DNA of 64,000 bases from an archaeon (GTDB lineage: Archaea; Nanobdellota; Nanobdellia; Pacearchaeales; GW2011-AR1): NCBI GenBank assembly GCA_030636025.1, contig DAOVXQ010000004.1, positions 22,229-86,228 of the forward strand, read 5' to 3'. Of this stretch, positions 20,534 through 29,932 are shown one piece after another. The notes under the pieces are model-generated. The model was not told the origin of the DNA. It was given only the letters and a program-made list of their open reading frames with translations, and did no database searches. Position 1 is the first letter of the stretch; the number at the start of each line of letters is the position of its first letter. Both the position numbers and the translations under genes were made by a program.

Positions 20534-20749
20534 ATGGAAAGAAAAGAAAATAGAACAAAACAATATAAAACAACTTTAGGAGATTGGATTCCAGGATATG
20601 GAATTTATAAGCAAACTAAACTTACAAGAAAAGGAGTTCCATGTATCCTTTCAGATAAAAGTTCTGAATATAATCTTATGTATACTCTTGTTCAATGTGC
20701 TCCTTTTTCTTATATGATTGCTAGAGGAATAGAAGCTTTAATACAATAA
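20534..20749 (+). CDS. small hypothetical membrane-associated protein (71 aa)
   Basis: AAGGAGGT-like RBS, TATA and palindromic operator upstream. Confidence 0.65.
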   Translation: MERKENRTKQYKTTLGDWIPGYGIYKQTKLTRKGVPCILSDKSSEYNLMYTLVQCAPFSYMIARGIEALIQ

Positions 20750-20779
20750 AAAGGGTAAAGGTAAATTGCTCTTTTTTTT

Positions 20780-21184
20780 TCAATTTTTTCTTAATTTTTC
20801 CCTTAAATAATTTTCAACTTCTTTTGGAGAGTGATTTATATGGCAGTTAGAACAATCCCAAATTTTTCCTTTTGGAAGAGATGGATGGTAAAACCATTTT
20901 CCTTTTGGGCCTTGGATTTTACATTCTCCTTCTAAAATTTCTGAATTATAATTTGGACAAGCACATAAAAAACAATTCAAATCTTTTATTTCAGGATGGC
21001 ATGATTTACCTATTTGATAATAAGGACATTTGTCAGGATATTTTTTACTTCTATTTTTAAAACTTGTTCCTTGAATTATGAGGGGTATGTTTTCTAAAGT
21101 TATTTCAATTCCTGCATTTTCTATGTCTTTTAAAATTTCTTCTTGATAATATAATTCCCATTTTTGAAGTAAATTTAAAGTCAT
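20780..21184 (-). CDS. Cys-rich metal-binding-like protein
   Basis: CPYYQIGKSCHPEIKDLNCFLCACPNY ... CSNCHINHSP. Confidence 0.7.
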   Translation of the reverse strand: MTLNLLQKWELYYQEEILKDIENAGIEITLENIPLIIQGTSFKNRSKKYPDKCPYYQIGKSCHPEIKDLNCFLCACPNYNSEILEGECKIQGPKGKWFYHPSLPKGKIWDCSNCHINHSPKEVENYLREKLRKN

Positions 21185-21225
21185 TTAATAACAAGTTTTT
21201 TATAGGGTTTTAAGTATTATTGTTT

Positions 21226-22548
21226 ATGAAACGTTCTTATAAAGCACCAGAACCAGGAGATAAAATTAAAGTTATTTTAGATAATAATAAGCAAGAAGAA
21301 GGTGTTTTGTTGGAAAGTCATGATAGAGGGGTTTTATTATTGAAATTAGATAATGGTTATAATATTGGTTTGAAAAAAGATGATATTGTGGAGATTAAGG
21401 TTATTGAGAGAGTTGTGGGTGTGAAAAATAATAATGAATTATCTGAAGATTCTAAAGAATTAAAAATGTCTGGTAAAAAACCAATAATTGATTTTATTAT
21501 TGCTGGAGGGACAATTAGTTCAAGATTAGATCCTAAAACTGGCGGGGTTAAGGATTTGACTGATGCGAGCGAATTTTTTAAAACATATCCTGAAATTTAT
21601 GAAAAAGCAGATATTAGGATTAAAAATCCGTTTATGAAATGGAGTGAAAATATGGATTTTAAGGATTGGGCGAGAATTGCAAAAGAGGTTGGGAAAAGTT
21701 TAAATGATGATAATGTTAGTGGAGTGATTATTAGTCATGGGACTGATTTTTTACATTATACTTCTGCTGCATTAAGTTTTATGTTGGGTAAGTTGAATAA
21801 ACCTGTTGTTCTGACTTATTCTCAGAGAAGTAGTGATAGGGGAAGTAGTGATGCAAGATTGAATTTATTATGCAGTGCTGAAATGGCTTTAAGTGATGTT
21901 GCAGAGGTTATGCTGGTTGGGCATGCAACAGAGAATGATGATTATTGTTATGCATTGCAGGGTAATAAGGTCAGGAAAATGCATAGTTCAAAAAGAAATG
22001 CTTTTAGACCTATAAATTGTAAACCCTTTGCTAAGGTTTGGGCTGATGGTGGAAAAAGAATTGAGTTTTTGAGAAATGATTATAATAAGAGAAATAAAAA
22101 TAAGATTGAAGTTGATAATGTTTTTGATGAGCGAGTTGCGTTGGTTAAATTTTATCCAGGTCAAAATCCAGATATTTTAGATTATTATAGAAAAAAAGGT
22201 TATAGGGGGCTGATTATTGAAATGAGTGGTTTAGGGCATGTTATTACCCAAGGTAAAAATAACTGGATTCCAAAATTAAAAGAAATAATTGGAAAAGGAA
22301 TGTTTGTATATGCTGTTCCTCAGACACTTTATGGGAGAGTAGATTCTTATGTTTATGAATCAGGTAGGAGATTAAAAGGGGCAGGGGTTGTTTATTTGAA
22401 TGATATTTTACCTGAGACAGGCTTTGTTAAATTGGGGTGGATATTAGGGCATAAGGTCTGGAGAGGAAGTGTTGCAACTGCAAAGAAAATGAAAGAGAAT
22501 ATTTCTGGAGAGTTTAATGATAGATTGGGGAATGAGTTTTTGAATTAA
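21226..22548 (+). CDS. gatD: Glu-tRNA(Gln) amidotransferase subunit D (asparaginase-like)
   Basis: IIAGGTISSRLDPKTGGV, ISHGTDFLHYTSAALSFML, N-terminal GatD SH3-like domain. Confidence 0.93.
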   Translation: MKRSYKAPEPGDKIKVILDNNKQEEGVLLESHDRGVLLLKLDNGYNIGLKKDDIVEIKVIERVVGVKNNNELSEDSKELKMSGKKPIIDFIIAGGTISSRLDPKTGGVKDLTDASEFFKTYPEIYEKADIRIKNPFMKWSENMDFKDWARIAKEVGKSLNDDNVSGVIISHGTDFLHYTSAALSFMLGKLNKPVVLTYSQRSSDRGSSDARLNLLCSAEMALSDVAEVMLVGHATENDDYCYALQGNKVRKMHSSKRNAFRPINCKPFAKVWADGGKRIEFLRNDYNKRNKNKIEVDNVFDERVALVKFYPGQNPDILDYYRKKGYRGLIIEMSGLGHVITQGKNNWIPKLKEIIGKGMFVYAVPQTLYGRVDSYVYESGRRLKGAGVVYLNDILPETGFVKLGWILGHKVWRGSVATAKKMKENISGEFNDRLGNEFLN

Positions 22549-22549
22549 A

Positions 22550-22873
22550 TTATTTTATTTTAATTAAAGTTTCTATAGTTAGTCCTTGAGGGACCATTAA
22601 TCCTTCTAAATCATGATAATGTAATGTTTTTAAATTGTTTTTATCAAGACTTTCGAAATTATAACACTCTGAATCTTGTTTTAATCTTGTAGGGATTCCT
22701 AAGTAATAACTGCCTTTTTCTATGGTATGGTGAGTATCTTTTAAAAGAACAATTTGTCCTTGGTATTTTTCAATTGCTTCTTTTGATTTTTCAATTGAAA
22801 GAGGATTTCCTAAATCTATTTCTTCAAATACTATTGGTAATCCTATTTCAATATTTTTCTTTTTTCGAAACAT
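22550..22873 (-). CDS. hypothetical protein (107 aa)
   Basis: ORF. Confidence 0.5.
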   Translation of the reverse strand: MFRKKKNIEIGLPIVFEEIDLGNPLSIEKSKEAIEKYQGQIVLLKDTHHTIEKGSYYLGIPTRLKQDSECYNFESLDKNNLKTLHYHDLEGLMVPQGLTIETLIKIK

Positions 22874-22924
22874 CTTATATAAATAAATTAAAATTACTTT
22901 TTAAAGAAATGTGGTTTAAAATGA

Positions 22925-23413
22925 TTATTTAATTTTTCTTTCAATTCTGTCAAGTTGTTTTTTCATTTCTTGAATTTCTTTTTCTGCTTTTCTATTAACT
23001 TGATAATCATATTCTGCTCTCATTCTGTCTCTTTGGGTTGTTCTGTTTTGTGACATTAAAATAACTGGTGCCTGAATTGCGGCTAAGCAAGATAAAGCAA
23101 GATTTAAAAGAATAAATGGGAATGGGTCGAATGCTTTTTGGTGGTATTTTAATAAGAAATAGCTGTTTACAACAATCCACAAGACGAGGAAGAATAAGAA
23201 ACCAATAATGAAAAACCATGAACCTGCCCATTTTGTTAGGTTATCTGAAGCCCTTTGACCCAAGGTTAGTTTTCTTTTATCCTGAACAAATGGATAAGTA
23301 ATTTTTCCAACAAATTTTTCTATTTGTTTGCCTGCTTTTCCGAGTTCTGTTGTTACATCTCCTTTTCTTAATTTTTCAACTTCTTTTTCAACTCTTTCTA
23401 TCTCTTTTTTCAT
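22925..23413 (-). CDS. DUF1003 membrane protein
   Basis: FDPFPFILLNLALSCLAAIQAPVILMSQNRTTQRDRMRAEYDYQVN. Confidence 0.9.
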   Translation of the reverse strand: MKKEIERVEKEVEKLRKGDVTTELGKAGKQIEKFVGKITYPFVQDKRKLTLGQRASDNLTKWAGSWFFIIGFLFFLVLWIVVNSYFLLKYHQKAFDPFPFILLNLALSCLAAIQAPVILMSQNRTTQRDRMRAEYDYQVNRKAEKEIQEMKKQLDRIERKIK

Positions 23414-23577
23414 AATGATTATTGGGGACCGGCATTTATATAAGTTTTGGGTTGTTTGGTAATTGATTGGTTTAGTGAAGGGGTTTGTTTAAGCTTTTAA
23501 TCGCGTTTAATCGCGGGTTGTAACTTAAGAGTGGTTAAAATAGAAACATTTATAAAGGAGGAATATTAGGGTTTTTC

Positions 23578-24015
23578 ATGGTATTACAGGATATTTCAGA
23601 TAATGGAAAACCTTCTTTTGAGTTGGAAAACCCTCAATGGGGTATTTCTAATGATGATTCTCTTAGTGTTGGAAAGGAAAAGGTTAGTGCACTTAAACAA
23701 GCTGTTAAAGAGATGGAAGAAATGATTGAGGGTAGGAAAAATCTTAGTAATGGAATTATAAGAGATGGTGAGAAAATGAAGACTGAATTGGAGAATTTTA
23801 TTGTTAATCGAGACCCTACTGACGAGGATGCGATTAGGGAAAGAAATGGTCTGAGGCAAAAACAAGTTGAGATTTCTGAATTGCAATTAAAAGAAAAAGT
23901 AAGTTGCTGGCAGGATATTGCTCGGCTTATGCAGGAATTAAGAGAGACTAAAAAAGAATTAACTGAAAAAGAAGAAAGAGCAAATACTCTTGGTAAGATT
24001 TTGGAGGATAAATAA
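23578..24015 (+). CDS. coiled-coil hypothetical protein
   Basis: Heptad-rich Glu/Lys sequence; first gene of three-gene cluster. Confidence 0.6.
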   Translation: MVLQDISDNGKPSFELENPQWGISNDDSLSVGKEKVSALKQAVKEMEEMIEGRKNLSNGIIRDGEKMKTELENFIVNRDPTDEDAIRERNGLRQKQVEISELQLKEKVSCWQDIARLMQELRETKKELTEKEERANTLGKILEDK

Positions 24016-24016
24016 A

Positions 24017-24448
24017 ATGAAAAAATTTAATTATAAAAAAGCACATGAGAGAGAATTTAGGGAAGCAAAACTTAATCCTAAAGATTTTACGATTACTAAT
24101 GAATTTTTTGGATTAAAAGTAAATGAAGATTTAAAATGGGTAAATGGAATAAATTCTAACACACCTAAATCGAAAAAAGTTTCTGGATTAGAAAAAATTT
24201 TTAGGGATGCAAATGATAAAATGGTAAAACTTGTTTGCACTATTTATTCTAATGGAATTGATTCTTGTTCAGTTAAGGAATTAAAAGGAGTAGAATATGA
24301 TCTTTCAAAAATTTATGAAAAATTAATAAATCATCATGATAAATATAAATCCTTAGTTAAAGACACTAATCCTGATTTTGAACAATCTGCAATGTTGATT
24401 TATAATATATTTGATAGAATAAATAAAAATATAAAAGGAGATAATTAA
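24017..24448 (+). CDS. hypothetical protein (likely start at 24017)
   Basis: MKKFNYKKAHEREF start follows closely after upstream stop. Confidence 0.6.
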   Translation: MKKFNYKKAHEREFREAKLNPKDFTITNEFFGLKVNEDLKWVNGINSNTPKSKKVSGLEKIFRDANDKMVKLVCTIYSNGIDSCSVKELKGVEYDLSKIYEKLINHHDKYKSLVKDTNPDFEQSAMLIYNIFDRINKNIKGDN

Positions 24449-24449
24449 A

Positions 24450-26519
24450 ATGACGCAAATGTATAAACTGACTGTTGAGGAATTGTGTAGTAAACTTAGA
24501 CCTGTCTTTGGGAAGAAAATGGATGATATGTATTTGAGATATGCGATGGCTGAGAGTCGGGATGAGAAAGAGGAAATTGCAGGGATTTTGAATGCATTGT
24601 ATCATAAAAATTTGAATAAGTTGTTGAGCAATCAGGTTTTGTTAGAGCCGCCTTTGAAGGAAAATGTCGACGGTGATTATCCTTTGGGTGTTGTGAGTTA
24701 TGCGAAAAAGCAACTGCATACTTTTTCTTTAAGAGAGCAAGATTGGATGAGACATGTTTGTGTTTCAGGAATGAGTGGAAGTGGGAAAACTAATTTTGCA
24801 TTTCATATAATTAATAATTTTATTAAAAAAGATAAACCTTTTTTAATTTTTGACTGGAAAAAAAGTTTTAGGCCTTTGATGTTGGCGGATTCTGAGATGA
24901 TGTGTTTTACAATTGGGAATGCAGATGTGAGCAATTTGTTTAAAGTGAATATTAACAAACCGCCAAAAGGGATTGACCCAAAAGAATGGATAAATGTTTT
25001 GTGTGATTTAATTACTGAAAGTTTTTCTGCTTCGTATGGTGTTCACAAAGTTTTGTTAGAGACATTGGATGAGGCATTTAAGGAACACGGAATTTACAAT
25101 GGGAGTAATGATTATCCTAGCTGGAATTATATTAAATGGAAATTAGAATGCAAATTAGATAAGACAAAAGGGAGAGAGGCGGCTTGGCTTGAGAGTGCTT
25201 TGAGGGTTGCCCATGTTTTGACTTTTGGGAATTTTGGAAAAGTGTTGAATTACAAAGGTAAGGAAAGTATTTCTTTTGATGAATTGTTAGATAAGAAAGT
25301 TATTCTTGAATTAAATAGTTTGGGAAATGTTGAGAAGAAGTTTTTTTGCGAGTTTCTTTTGACTTATGTTTACAAACTTAAGAAAGCGAATTATTCGAGT
25401 GTGGACGAGGGGTTTAAGCACGCGATTTTGGTTGATGAGGCGCACAATATTTTTTTGAAAGATAAAACGAATTTTGTTAAGGAGTCTGTTACAGATATGA
25501 TTTATCGAGAGATGAGAGAGTATGGGACTTCTTTGATTTGTCTTGACCAGCATATTTCGAAATTGAGTGATTGTGTTAAGGGGAATAGTGCGTGTCATGT
25601 TGTTTTTCAACAGCAACTTCCTCAGGATATTTGGGATATTAGTGGGTTGACGCAGTTGTCTGATAAAAAGGAGTTTTTTTCAATGTTGCCTGTCGGGAGT
25701 GCGATTGTTAAATTAGCTGAAAGGCATACTTCGCCTTTTTTGATTGAAGTCCCAAAAGCTGAATTAAGGAGTAATAGTTTTACAGATGGGGATGTGAAAC
25801 AAAGAATGAGTTTTATTTTTGATGGTCGGAAAGTTGAGGCAGGCGTTGATAGGAATTTTAGCGACGCTGTTATTAATGGTGGAGTTCAGGAAAAAGAAAT
25901 TTCTGGACAAGAAATTTCTGAACAGGAGAATTGGCCTGAAAAAAAGGAAGAGGTCAGAATTCCGAATCATGCATTATATAATGGGCAAATTAAAAAGCCA
26001 AAGATTGAAGAACCTGTTGAGGAAGTTTTTGAGCAACCGAAGAATGAGCCGGGTTTGAATTCTGTCAAAGAAGTATTGTATGATTTTGTTAAACAAAGGT
26101 TGGATGCAGGAGATAGTCTTAATGAGATTGAGAAAATAATGGAAGGATATGTCCACGAGGGGAAATTTAGTTTTAAGGATATTGCAGAGGTTATAGATTC
26201 TGTTTTGAAAAATAATTTTAATGTAGGAGTAATTAATCCTGAAAATGTTACTACTGAAGAAAAGCAAAACGTTTATAAAGAAGTTCAACCCTCTTTTGAA
26301 CACTCAGAAAATAAATTATCTGAAGAGCAGAAAAAGTTACTTATTTTTCTGCAGGCAAGTCCAAATCATAATTTAAGCACAGTTGAAGTATATAACAGCG
26401 TCGGGCTTTCAGCAAGAAAGGGAAATAAGATTAAGAAAGAATTAATGGAAAAAGGATTAATTAAAATTAAAGAAGAAAAAAATGAAAAAGGCTGGAAGAA
26501 AATTATGAGGGCTGTGTAA
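24450..26519 (+). CDS. HerA/VirB4-like (DUF87) ATPase with C-terminal winged helix
   Basis: VSGMSGSGKTNFAFHII Walker A, HAILVDEAHNIF Walker B, C-terminal wHTH. Confidence 0.85.
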   Translation: MTQMYKLTVEELCSKLRPVFGKKMDDMYLRYAMAESRDEKEEIAGILNALYHKNLNKLLSNQVLLEPPLKENVDGDYPLGVVSYAKKQLHTFSLREQDWMRHVCVSGMSGSGKTNFAFHIINNFIKKDKPFLIFDWKKSFRPLMLADSEMMCFTIGNADVSNLFKVNINKPPKGIDPKEWINVLCDLITESFSASYGVHKVLLETLDEAFKEHGIYNGSNDYPSWNYIKWKLECKLDKTKGREAAWLESALRVAHVLTFGNFGKVLNYKGKESISFDELLDKKVILELNSLGNVEKKFFCEFLLTYVYKLKKANYSSVDEGFKHAILVDEAHNIFLKDKTNFVKESVTDMIYREMREYGTSLICLDQHISKLSDCVKGNSACHVVFQQQLPQDIWDISGLTQLSDKKEFFSMLPVGSAIVKLAERHTSPFLIEVPKAELRSNSFTDGDVKQRMSFIFDGRKVEAGVDRNFSDAVINGGVQEKEISGQEISEQENWPEKKEEVRIPNHALYNGQIKKPKIEEPVEEVFEQPKNEPGLNSVKEVLYDFVKQRLDAGDSLNEIEKIMEGYVHEGKFSFKDIAEVIDSVLKNNFNVGVINPENVTTEEKQNVYKEVQPSFEHSENKLSEEQKKLLIFLQASPNHNLSTVEVYNSVGLSARKGNKIKKELMEKGLIKIKEEKNEKGWKKIMRAV

Positions 26520-26641
26520 ATCATATTCAATAAATTACAAATTAACAAACAAAAACCGCAAACCAAAATATAGAAACAACAGATAACAAGTAACAACTTA
26601 TAGAAACTATCTAGAAACACGAAAAATTAATTGCGGAATAT

Positions 26642-26779
26642 GTGAAATACCCTATTGATGTATTTTACTTTGGTGAAAAAGAAGAAAATGTTTTTAGGTG
26701 GAACTATATGTTTTAAATTATTTTTAGTGAAATAAGTGAAATACCTTATTTAATCATAAATCATTAGTGGAATACCTTA
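26642..26779 (+). repeat. three direct repeats GTGRAATACCYTA
   Basis: 26642-26654, 26736-26748, 26767-26779. Confidence 0.6.
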
Positions 26780-26824
26780 AGTTTAGGATAAACTTGTTTT
26801 AGAAAAAATGAAAGGAAGTGTGTT

Positions 26825-27061
26825 ATGAGTATTTTTAGTGGTAAAGAACTGAGAATAATGAAAGAGGTTTTAAAGCCTAATCAAAAACTAGTGAAAGGCA
26901 CGCCCTATTGTGTAGGAGAATTGAGATATATTTTCCTGAAGTTATGGGGTCAAATCATTAGTAATCGAGAAATAAGAGTTAGAGATTCTAGTGAGGAATC
27001 AAATAAAATTTGGAAAGTCATCCACAAATTGAACGAACTTCAGGACGGACAGAAAATCTAA
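26825..27061 (+). CDS. hypothetical protein (78 aa), bacterial-like island
   Basis: gaaaggaagtgtgtt RBS upstream. Confidence 0.5.
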   Translation: MSIFSGKELRIMKEVLKPNQKLVKGTPYCVGELRYIFLKLWGQIISNREIRVRDSSEESNKIWKVIHKLNELQDGQKI

Positions 27062-27121
27062 GGTGATTCAACAGTCGTAAACGAAAACTAATCAGTAGAT
27101 TAGAGAATTAAGGAGATAATC

Positions 27122-27217
27122 GTGGGTTTGTTAGATAGGTTATGGATAATTCTTTGTTTCTTGTGGTTTTGGGAATTTCCTCCTTTTAGTAAAAAGAAGG
27201 ATAAAAAAGAAAAGTGA
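27122..27217 (+). CDS. micro-ORF, 31 aa hydrophobic peptide VGLLDRLWIILCFLWFWEFPPFSKKKDKKEK (GTG start)
   Basis: AAGGAGATAATC-GTG Shine-Dalgarno; one hydrophobic segment plus Lys tail. Confidence 0.5.
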   Translation: MGLLDRLWIILCFLWFWEFPPFSKKKDKKEK

Positions 27218-27228
27218 AGAAGGAGATT

Positions 27229-27288
27229 ATGATGGATAAAAAAATATGGTGGTTGGCGTTGTTTACTTATTTAGCAGCTATGTGTTAG
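27229..27288 (+). CDS. micro-ORF, 19 aa MMDKKIWWLALFTYLAAMC
   Basis: gaagaaggagattatg Shine-Dalgarno; followed by intrinsic terminator. Confidence 0.45.
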   Translation: MMDKKIWWLALFTYLAAMC

Positions 27289-27308
27289 TTGTTATAAACC
27301 CCTTTCTT

Positions 27309-27359
27309 GAGATTTAGGCTGAACGCTTAATTTATAGTTATTAGGCCTGAATCTTTTTT
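27309..27359 (+). terminator. bacterial-style intrinsic terminator
   Basis: GAGATTTAGGCT ... AGGCCTGAATC-TTTTTT. Confidence 0.6.
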
Positions 27360-27413
27360 GGGGATGCTAAATTAATGTTTTGAAAAACGAATGAAAGGAA
27401 AGGTGTTAATATT

Positions 27414-27779
27414 ATGAGTAAAATATGGGCGAACAAATGTGAAGTTTGTGGGGGCTTGTTTGAGGACGACTATGAATACAATAAACATGTAAGGGTTCAT
27501 GAACTATTAAAAAATCTTGAAGAAGAGTTCCCTCGAGGGGATTTTAACCGGAGTAATTTTATCCAGAGGGATAAAGAATGGCTTGAAAGGTATAAAAAGG
27601 CTGTTCAGGAAATAATCGGAAGGACTGGATTTCCTCCCTTTACTGGCGGGTGGTATCGGTGTTTAAAGAATAGTGGGAACCAATTTTGCGATATTGCTTA
27701 TAGAATATTAAATGTTTGCGAAACATGTTTTAAGGAATGGGCTCGCCAGGCCGATGTGGCTATGTGTTCGCATTCTTGA
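27414..27779 (+). CDS. zinc-finger-like protein (C2H2-like N-terminus), 121 aa
   Basis: CEVCGGLFEDDYEYNKHVRVH; RBS gaaaggaaaggtg. Confidence 0.55.
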   Translation: MSKIWANKCEVCGGLFEDDYEYNKHVRVHELLKNLEEEFPRGDFNRSNFIQRDKEWLERYKKAVQEIIGRTGFPPFTGGWYRCLKNSGNQFCDIAYRILNVCETCFKEWARQADVAMCSHS

Positions 27780-27856
27780 ACCTCTGGAGAAATTAGGAAA
27801 GGAGTTATCGGTTAATATTAGTGAAGATGTTCTTCAGATATGGAAAATTTTAATGA

Positions 27857-28210
27857 GTGGAAATTAATACAAGCGAAAGGAGTATTTTTATGCAAAAAGG
27901 ATTTGTCTTATTTATGTTTTGGACACAAGAAAAATATGACTTTCTTGTGGAGTTTATGGAACACCTAAAAATGGATTGGAGAGAGGAGTTTGGTGAGTTG
28001 GATGCTTGGGACCCTGAGCTAAAAAGATATTTGACTTATTGGTTCAATGCAGAGTTTGGGTCAAATATCTCCTCCAATGCGATTTGCAACCGCCTTAGAA
28101 AATACCTCTCCCAAAAGAATGGGAAAAAGAAAGGACAAGCCTCTGAGGCAGGTATAAACGGTAGAGTTCATTCACCAAGAACTAGCGAATTTAAATTAAG
28201 TCGGCTTTGA
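27857..28210 (+). CDS. hypothetical protein (likely start at 27890)
   Basis: gcgaaaggagtatttttATG at 27890. Confidence 0.45.
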   Translation: MEINTSERSIFMQKGFVLFMFWTQEKYDFLVEFMEHLKMDWREEFGELDAWDPELKRYLTYWFNAEFGSNISSNAICNRLRKYLSQKNGKKKGQASEAGINGRVHSPRTSEFKLSRL

Positions 28211-28219
28211 AATCTGTAA

Positions 28220-28417
28220 GTGAATGGATTTTCTGATGGGGTTGTTAATTTGCATGACTTTAGTATGATGTCGTCGCATTGGGGGGCACACGCAACAGAC
28301 CCTAATAGTAATTATGATGCCTATTTTGAGAACCCAAATAATCTTAATGGCATTATTGATGTTTCAGACTTCTACGATTTTTCAAATAAATGGTTAACAG
28401 ACCCAAATGGTGTGTAA
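28220..28417 (+). pseudogene. dockerin/EF-hand-like fragment
   Basis: 'GFSDGVVNLHDFSMMSSHWG...NGIIDVSDFYDFSNKWL' without a full N-terminal protein. Confidence 0.5.
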
Positions 28418-28456
28418 CTTGTTAATTATGTTTCTGGAGCGAAGTTAAATGAGGTG

Positions 28457-28507
28457 AAAGAGCTAAGTGAAAACTTTTAGTGAGTAGCTTAGCTCTTTAT
28501 TTTGTTT
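28457..28507 (+). terminator. intrinsic terminator, 11-bp perfect stem
   Basis: AAAGAGCTAAG ... CTTAGCTCTTT-ATTTTGTTT. Confidence 0.75.
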
Positions 28508-28651
28508 ATTGGTAATTTAAAAATTAGTTAGAAAAAGAAAGGAGTTTGTTGTCTGAAAACTATTCATAGTATTTTTAATCGTGTTCTTGGGACATTTAAT
28601 GTTAATTTTAGTTCTCTACGAGAAGAACTATATTTTTATGAAAGGATTTTT

Positions 28652-28858
28652 ATGGTTATAAAAACAGTATTTGGAACATTGGGATTATGTTTCCCTATTT
28701 TAGTGAGTATAATCCTCTCGCTAAAATATCCTCCTGCAGAAGGGAGATTTTTGATTTATGGATTATGTGTGGTAATAGACATTGTAAGTTTGTGTTGGAT
28801 TGTCCGTTTGTGGATACCGATATTTCGAAATATTGGCCTCCATCAAAGAAATCCGTAA
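28652..28858 (+). CDS. small membrane protein (68 aa)
   Basis: gaaaggattttt-ATG; two hydrophobic segments. Confidence 0.5.
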   Translation: MVIKTVFGTLGLCFPILVSIILSLKYPPAEGRFLIYGLCVVIDIVSLCWIVRLWIPIFRNIGLHQRNP

Positions 28859-29023
28859 TTTTAATAAGGAGATAAATTGCGAAGAAATTTTGGGAGGTGT
28901 TGCTTTAACTGTGGCATTCTTAATTAGAATGATGTGTGTTTACATGATTTTGGGTTGAGAATGTAACAACCTCTAAGAATTGTGCGAGGAATTAACCTGA
29001 TAAACCTTGACAAGGAGATTATT

Positions 29024-29197
29024 GTGTCAGAAAAAGCATGGGATAAATTGTTTGAAGAAGTTTCAAAGTCAGTTGAATATGGGAGTGCAGAAACCCCTGA
29101 AGCTCTGACAAATGTTGCAAGAAATCGCAGACTGTCGCTGGAAGAAACCAATGAACTTCAGAGGCGCTACGAGGAGTTTTGCGTCGAAAGTTGTTAA
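29024..29197 (+). CDS. hypothetical small protein (GTG start at 29024)
   Basis: AAGGAGATTATT-GTG. Confidence 0.5.
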   Translation: MSEKAWDKLFEEVSKSVEYGSAETPEALTNVARNRRLSLEETNELQRRYEEFCVESC

Positions 29198-29254
29198 GCA
29201 AAACACTAATTTTGTAGAATAGTGTTGTAACAAACATTAAATGGAAGGAGGATT

Positions 29255-29467
29255 ATGTCAGAAGAAGAATTAAGAGAGCGTTTAATAAAATTAATTAAAA
29301 ATACTTACACCCCATCTGAGAAAGGAGAGATTCCTGACGAAATGTTTGTGAGTCCAATAGGCGAGGTAATTGATTTTTTGAGCTTGAGGATAGGATTTCA
29401 AGGATTTGAAGTCGAATCTTTGACAAGAGAAAAGGGTTACCTTGCTACCTTGTTGAAAAAAGATTGA
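29255..29467 (+). CDS. hypothetical small protein (70 aa)
   Basis: gaaggaggatt-ATG. Confidence 0.5.
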   Translation: MSEEELRERLIKLIKNTYTPSEKGEIPDEMFVSPIGEVIDFLSLRIGFQGFEVESLTREKGYLATLLKKD

Positions 29468-29593
29468 GTTTTATTATTAGCGAAAGGATAGATATGAAAA
29501 ATACCATCAAGATAACGCCAGAGACTATCCCTCGAGGGCTTAGGTTTAATTGGGGGTTTGTTTTAAGTACGGTTTTATTGCGAAAGGTATATC

Positions 29594-29854
29594 ATGAAGA
29601 AAAGACTTTGTTTTGGTGTAAAAAAGAATGGTGAAAAATGTGATCTTTTTGGTATTCTTCAGGAGGTTCAAAAATCAACTAAAAACTGTCCGCGTTGCGG
29701 GGCTTCATTATATTTTTTACCTCCTGAGAATGTTACGAAAAAGAAGCGGAAAGAAGCTATGGGGAAGCTGCCAAAAACAAATAAGAACACATGGCAGAAC
29801 CGAAGAGTAAAAGAGGGGGGATGTAAACAAAGTTATGTGAATGGTCGCCGTTAA
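29594..29854 (+). CDS. small Cys-containing (zinc ribbon-like) protein
   Basis: gcgaaaggtatatc-ATG; CPRCG motif. Confidence 0.45.
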   Translation: MKKRLCFGVKKNGEKCDLFGILQEVQKSTKNCPRCGASLYFLPPENVTKKKRKEAMGKLPKTNKNTWQNRRVKEGGCKQSYVNGRR

Positions 29855-29932
29855 CTCTCGGCGCGATTGGAGGAGAAAAGAGATTTTGTATAAGATTAAA
29901 TGTATGAGATTTTGAAACTTATTTTTTGAAAG

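Noticed and set aside
24366-24605. Minus-strand ORFs overlapping the HerA-like module
   Set aside because: Antisense artefacts in AT-rich DNA.
28687-28875. Alternative-frame 62-aa ORF
   Set aside because: Overlaps the better-supported 28652 ORF that has a Shine-Dalgarno site.
27530-29540. CCCTCGAGGG palindromes inside the island
   Set aside because: Variants of CCTCGAGG also occur at 9012, 13575 and 16731; probably chance XhoI-like palindromes.
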